A DNA stretch of 64,000 nt from Streptosporangium sp. NBC_01756 (GTDB taxonomy: Bacteria; Actinomycetota; Actinomycetes; Streptosporangiales; Streptosporangiaceae), in NCBI RefSeq assembly GCF_035917975.1, contig NZ_CP109130.1, positions 5,332,001-5,396,000 on the forward strand, read 5' to 3'. Shown piece after piece: positions 61,405 to 64,000 of this stretch. A model generated the notes under the pieces. It was not told the origin of the DNA, did no database searches, and was given only the letters and a program-made list of their open reading frames with translations. How positions within the stretch are numbered: position 1 is the stretch's first letter; each line of letters starts with the position of its first letter. The position numbers and the translations under genes were made by a program.

Positions 61405-62637
61405 ATGGCTGAGCGACAGACAGTTCACGATGCGGCGCCCGTGACACCCGCGGCCCCCGCGGCACCCGAGGAAGCCGCCTTCCCCCGGCTGATGAGGCTG
61501 GTGGAGGGCCGCCTGGTCGCCGGGGTGGCCCAGGGCGCAGCCGCGCAGCTCCGGCTCGACCCGGTCGTGCTGCGGCTGGCGTTCGTGCTGCTCACCGTGC
61601 TGGACGGGATCGGCGCGGTGGCCTACGCGGCGCTGTGGATGTTCACCCCGCGCGAGCCGTACGAGGGCAGGGAGCCCGGCCGCGACTGGAGTCAGCTCGC
61701 CGCCTACGGCGCGATCGCGCTGGCACTGACGGCCCTGGGCTGGCTCACCGGCGCCTCGACGGGCGGGATCGGCGCCTGGCCGATCGCGGTCGGCGGGATC
61801 GGTTCGCTGATCCTGTGGCAGCAGGCCGATCCGGACCGGCGGCGGCGCTGGATGAACACGACGGTGGGCCAGGTCCGCCAGAACCGGGTCCGCACGTTCG
61901 CCGGCCTGGTGCTCGTCGTCGTCGGCGCGATCGGCTTCCTGGTGGCCAACGACGAGCTGGTCAAGGCCCGCTCCGGCATCGTGTTCACGCTGGTGGTGGT
62001 GGGCGGTGTCGGGCTGATCGCGACCCCCTGGCTGGCCGGTCTGTGGAAGGAGCTGCAGCGCGAGCGCCGGGAGCGCATCCGGCAGGAGGAGCGCGCGGAG
62101 GTGGCCGCGCACGTGCACGACTCCGTGCTGCACACGCTCACGCTGATCCAGCGCAACGCCCAGGACTCCCGCGAGGTGATGCGGCTCGCCCGCTCCCAGG
62201 AGCGCGAGCTGCGCAACTGGCTCTACCAGCCCAAACAGGACGCCGACGCGTCGCTGGCCGCCGCGGTGCGCCGGGTGGCCGCCGAGGAGGAGGACGCGCA
62301 CGGTGTGCCGATCGAGGTCGTCTGCGTGGGCGACTGCCCGCTGACCCCGGAACTGTCCGCGATGATGCAGGCCGCCAGGCAGGCTATGGTCAACGCCGCG
62401 AAATACTCTGGGGCGTCGGTCGTCTCCGTCTACGCCGAGGCGGAGCCGGAGGAGGTCACCGTCTTCGTCCGGGACCGTGGCGTCGGGTTCGACATGGGAG
62501 AGGTGGCCGACGACCGGATGGGCATCCGTCAGTCGATCATCGGCAGGATGGAGCGGCACGGCGGCAGCGCCCGGGTACGGACCGAACCCGGCGAGGGTAC
62601 GGAAGTGATGTTGACCATGAAGCTGGAGAAGACGTGA
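61405..62637 (+). CDS. PspC-domain sensor histidine kinase
   Basis: A 410-residue kinase. The N-terminal PspC domain (RLVEGRLVAGVAQGAAAQLRLDPVVLRLAFVLL) and about five membrane helices precede a HisKA_3-like domain with the phospho-acceptor His in AAHVHDSVLHTLTLIQRNA. The HATPase ends with VRDRGVGFDMGEVADDRMGIRQSIIGRMERHGG. ATG 61405 is without a clear Shine-Dalgarno. It is followed by a LuxR-type response regulator 55 bp on. Likely senses cell-envelope stress with the divergent PspC/LiaF-like protein. Confidence 0.92.
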   Translation: MAERQTVHDAAPVTPAAPAAPEEAAFPRLMRLVEGRLVAGVAQGAAAQLRLDPVVLRLAFVLLTVLDGIGAVAYAALWMFTPREPYEGREPGRDWSQLAAYGAIALALTALGWLTGASTGGIGAWPIAVGGIGSLILWQQADPDRRRRWMNTTVGQVRQNRVRTFAGLVLVVVGAIGFLVANDELVKARSGIVFTLVVVGGVGLIATPWLAGLWKELQRERRERIRQEERAEVAAHVHDSVLHTLTLIQRNAQDSREVMRLARSQERELRNWLYQPKQDADASLAAAVRRVAAEEEDAHGVPIEVVCVGDCPLTPELSAMMQAARQAMVNAAKYSGASVVSVYAEAEPEEVTVFVRDRGVGFDMGEVADDRMGIRQSIIGRMERHGGSARVRTEPGEGTEVMLTMKLEKT

Positions 62638-62692
62638 ACGAGCGAGCCGGGAAGTACGGCAGTGCGGCACCACGAGCGGTGAGGGAGGGCTC

Positions 62693-63331
62693 TTGAGCAG
62701 CGTGAGGGTTCTGATCGTCGACGACCACCGGCTGTTCCGCTCCGGCGTCCGCGCCGAGCTGGGCGACTCGATCGAGGTGGTCGGGGAGGCCGAGGACGTG
62801 GAGTCCGCGGTCCGGACGATCGCCGAGCTTCAGCCCGACGTGGTCCTGCTGGACGTGCACATGCCCGGCGGCGGTGGCCAGGAGGTGCTCCGCCGCGTTC
62901 TCGGCGCCGGCTCCCAGGTCCGCTTCCTCGCTCTGTCGGTCTCCGACGCCGCCGAGGACGTCATCGGCGTGATCCGCGGCGGCGCCCGGGGCTACGTCAC
63001 CAAGACCATCAGTGGCCGCGAGCTCACCGACGCGATCCGCCGGGTGGCCGAGGGTGACGCGGTGTTCTCCCCGAGGCTGGCCGGCTTCGTGCTGGACGCC
63101 TTCGCCTCCAGCGAGGCGCCGCCGATCGATCCCGAGCTCGACTCGCTGACCCAGCGCGAACGGGAGGTCCTCCGCCTGATCGCGCGGGGCTACGCCTACA
63201 AGGAGATCGCCAAGGAGCTGTTCATCTCGGTCAAGACCGTGGAGACCCATGTGTCCTCGGTGCTGCGCAAGCTCCAGCTCTCCAACCGCCACGAGCTCTC
63301 CCGGTGGGCCACCGCGCGACGTTTGGTCTGA
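62693..63331 (+). CDS. LuxR/NarL-family response regulator
   Basis: A 212-residue regulator. The receiver has the acidic pocket VLIVDDHRLFR, phosphorylation site D54 in VVLLDVHMPG and K104. The C-terminal LuxR HTH is LTQREREVLRLIARGYAYKEIAKELFISVKTVETHVSSVLRKLQL. The start is a TTG right after GGGAGGG; a GTG three codons on is an alternative. It is the partner of the PspC-domain kinase upstream. Confidence 0.92.
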   Translation: MSSVRVLIVDDHRLFRSGVRAELGDSIEVVGEAEDVESAVRTIAELQPDVVLLDVHMPGGGGQEVLRRVLGAGSQVRFLALSVSDAAEDVIGVIRGGARGYVTKTISGRELTDAIRRVAEGDAVFSPRLAGFVLDAFASSEAPPIDPELDSLTQREREVLRLIARGYAYKEIAKELFISVKTVETHVSSVLRKLQLSNRHELSRWATARRLV

Positions 63332-63369
63332 TCTGTACTATATGTAACTTATGTGCGACTCTGCGAAGT

Positions 63370-64000
63370 ATGGGTCGCGATGTACCTGCGATGGTGTTCA
63401 ACCGGGAGGACCGACGCCGATACCGGGACAAGGTCCGCCGGTGTCTCGACGTCCTGGCGCGGATGCTGCGCGAGTCCCGGTTCGAGTCCGACCGGCCGAG
63501 AGCCGGGCTGGAGATCGAGCTCAACATCGTGGACGACCGCGGCGAACCCACCATGAAGAACGCCGAGGTGCTGGCCGCGATCGCCCAGCCGGACTGGGCC
63601 ACCGAGCTCGGCCAGTTCAACGTGGAGATCAACGTCATCCCGGAGCCCCTGGCGGGGGAGGGCTCCGTGCGGCTGGAGCAGGTGGTGCGGGACCGGCTCA
63701 ACCACGCGGAGGAGCGGGCCCGCACGGTCGGCGGACACCTGGTGATGATCGGTGTCCTGCCCACGTTGCGCGAGAGCGACGTGCACGAGGGCACGCTTTC
63801 GGCCAACCCCCGCTACAAGCTGCTCAACGAGCAGATCTTCGAGGCCAGGGGCGAGGACCTGCATCTGTCGATCGAGGGTGAGGAGACACTCGACACCTAC
63901 GCCGACAGCATCACCCCCGAGGCGGCCTGTACGAGCCTCCAGCTCCACCTCCAGGTCAGTCCGGCGGAGTTCGCCGCGCACTGGAACGCCGCGCAGGCCA
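63370..64000 (+). CDS. GCS2-like carboxylate-amine ligase (N-terminal part)
   Basis: The first 210 codons of a glutamate-cysteine-ligase type 2-like enzyme, cut by the window end. ARAGLEIELNIVDDRG-like pattern (RAGLEIELNIVD) at about 45-56, LGQFNVEINVIPEPL near 80 and LPTLRESDVHEGTLSANPRYKLLNEQI near 140 are typical of the family. In actinomycetes, long members of about 490 residues are common and are not proven glutathione enzymes; the organism group uses mycothiol. An AT-rich stretch (CTATATGTAACTTATG) just upstream probably holds the promoter. Confidence 0.8.
   Translation, partial: MGRDVPAMVFNREDRRRYRDKVRRCLDVLARMLRESRFESDRPRAGLEIELNIVDDRGEPTMKNAEVLAAIAQPDWATELGQFNVEINVIPEPLAGEGSVRLEQVVRDRLNHAEERARTVGGHLVMIGVLPTLRESDVHEGTLSANPRYKLLNEQIFEARGEDLHLSIEGEETLDTYADSITPEAACTSLQLHLQVSPAEFAAHWNAAQA

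Overview
The window is about 64 kb of high-GC DNA with dense actinomycete-style coding: GTG and TTG starts, ATGA/GTGA stop-start overlaps, leaderless-looking promoters and strong third-position G/C bias. The gene content (GlxA-type and CGNR regulators, a PspC-linked two-component system, an ECF sigma factor with a CU044_5270-type partner, and a form II Cox cluster) points to a filamentous actinomycete, perhaps of the Streptosporangiales. No marker in the window fixes the genus.

Layout. 1-6.2 kb holds small redox and regulatory units: an HxlR regulator divergent from a QorB-like reductase, a GlxA/AraC regulator divergent from an imine-reductase-like enzyme with a maleylpyruvate-isomerase-fold partner, and a DUF885 metallopeptidase. 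6.3-12.1 kb is a MocR regulator divergent from a five-gene operon: a 4,5-dihydroxyphthalate decarboxylase-like protein, a nitrilase-family amidase and a polar amino acid ABC transporter. 12.2-16.0 kb has guaA, a membrane acyltransferase and a secreted polysaccharide deacetylase; the last two overlap tail to tail. 16.5-19.0 kb is a four-gene unit of two WXG-like proteins, one with a Ser/Pro/Gly/Thr minisatellite, and two YbaB/EbfC-like proteins. It ends in a very long perfect hairpin.

19.3-41.8 kb is the centrepiece: a cell-surface glycopolymer locus with a complete pseudaminic acid route (pseB, pseC, a pseH-like GNAT, pseG, pseI and a pseF-like cytidylyltransferase). It also carries an ACP plus FkbH pair that would make glyceryl-ACP, a methyltransferase-like protein, a GT2 enzyme, two giant GT2/CDP-glycerol-glycerophosphotransferase (TagF-like) fusions, a CDP-alcohol phosphotransferase, two tandem sulfotransferases and a GT4 enzyme. 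Together these suggest a sulfated, phosphodiester-linked, pseudaminate-containing wall polymer. No exporter or polymer ligase is in the window.

41.9-49.7 kb is a patchwork accessory stretch. It has an MFS transporter, a decapitated DUF3494 ice-binding-like gene abutting an ABC-2 permease relic, a hydrolase/hemerythrin pair, two transposase relics, the 3' half of a tRNA-Arg gene with its terminator, a partly duplicated VOC gene, an SDR/TetR pair and a 100-bp inverted-repeat element. 49.9-51.5 kb is an ECF sigma operon. 51.6-59.5 kb, on the minus strand, is a form II CO-dehydrogenase-like cluster (coxS, coxL, coxM, coxG) behind a translationally coupled redox operon and a CGNR regulator. 59.5-63.3 kb is a PspC-type membrane protein divergent from a PspC-domain histidine kinase and LuxR-type response regulator. 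The window ends inside a GCS2-like carboxylate-amine ligase gene.
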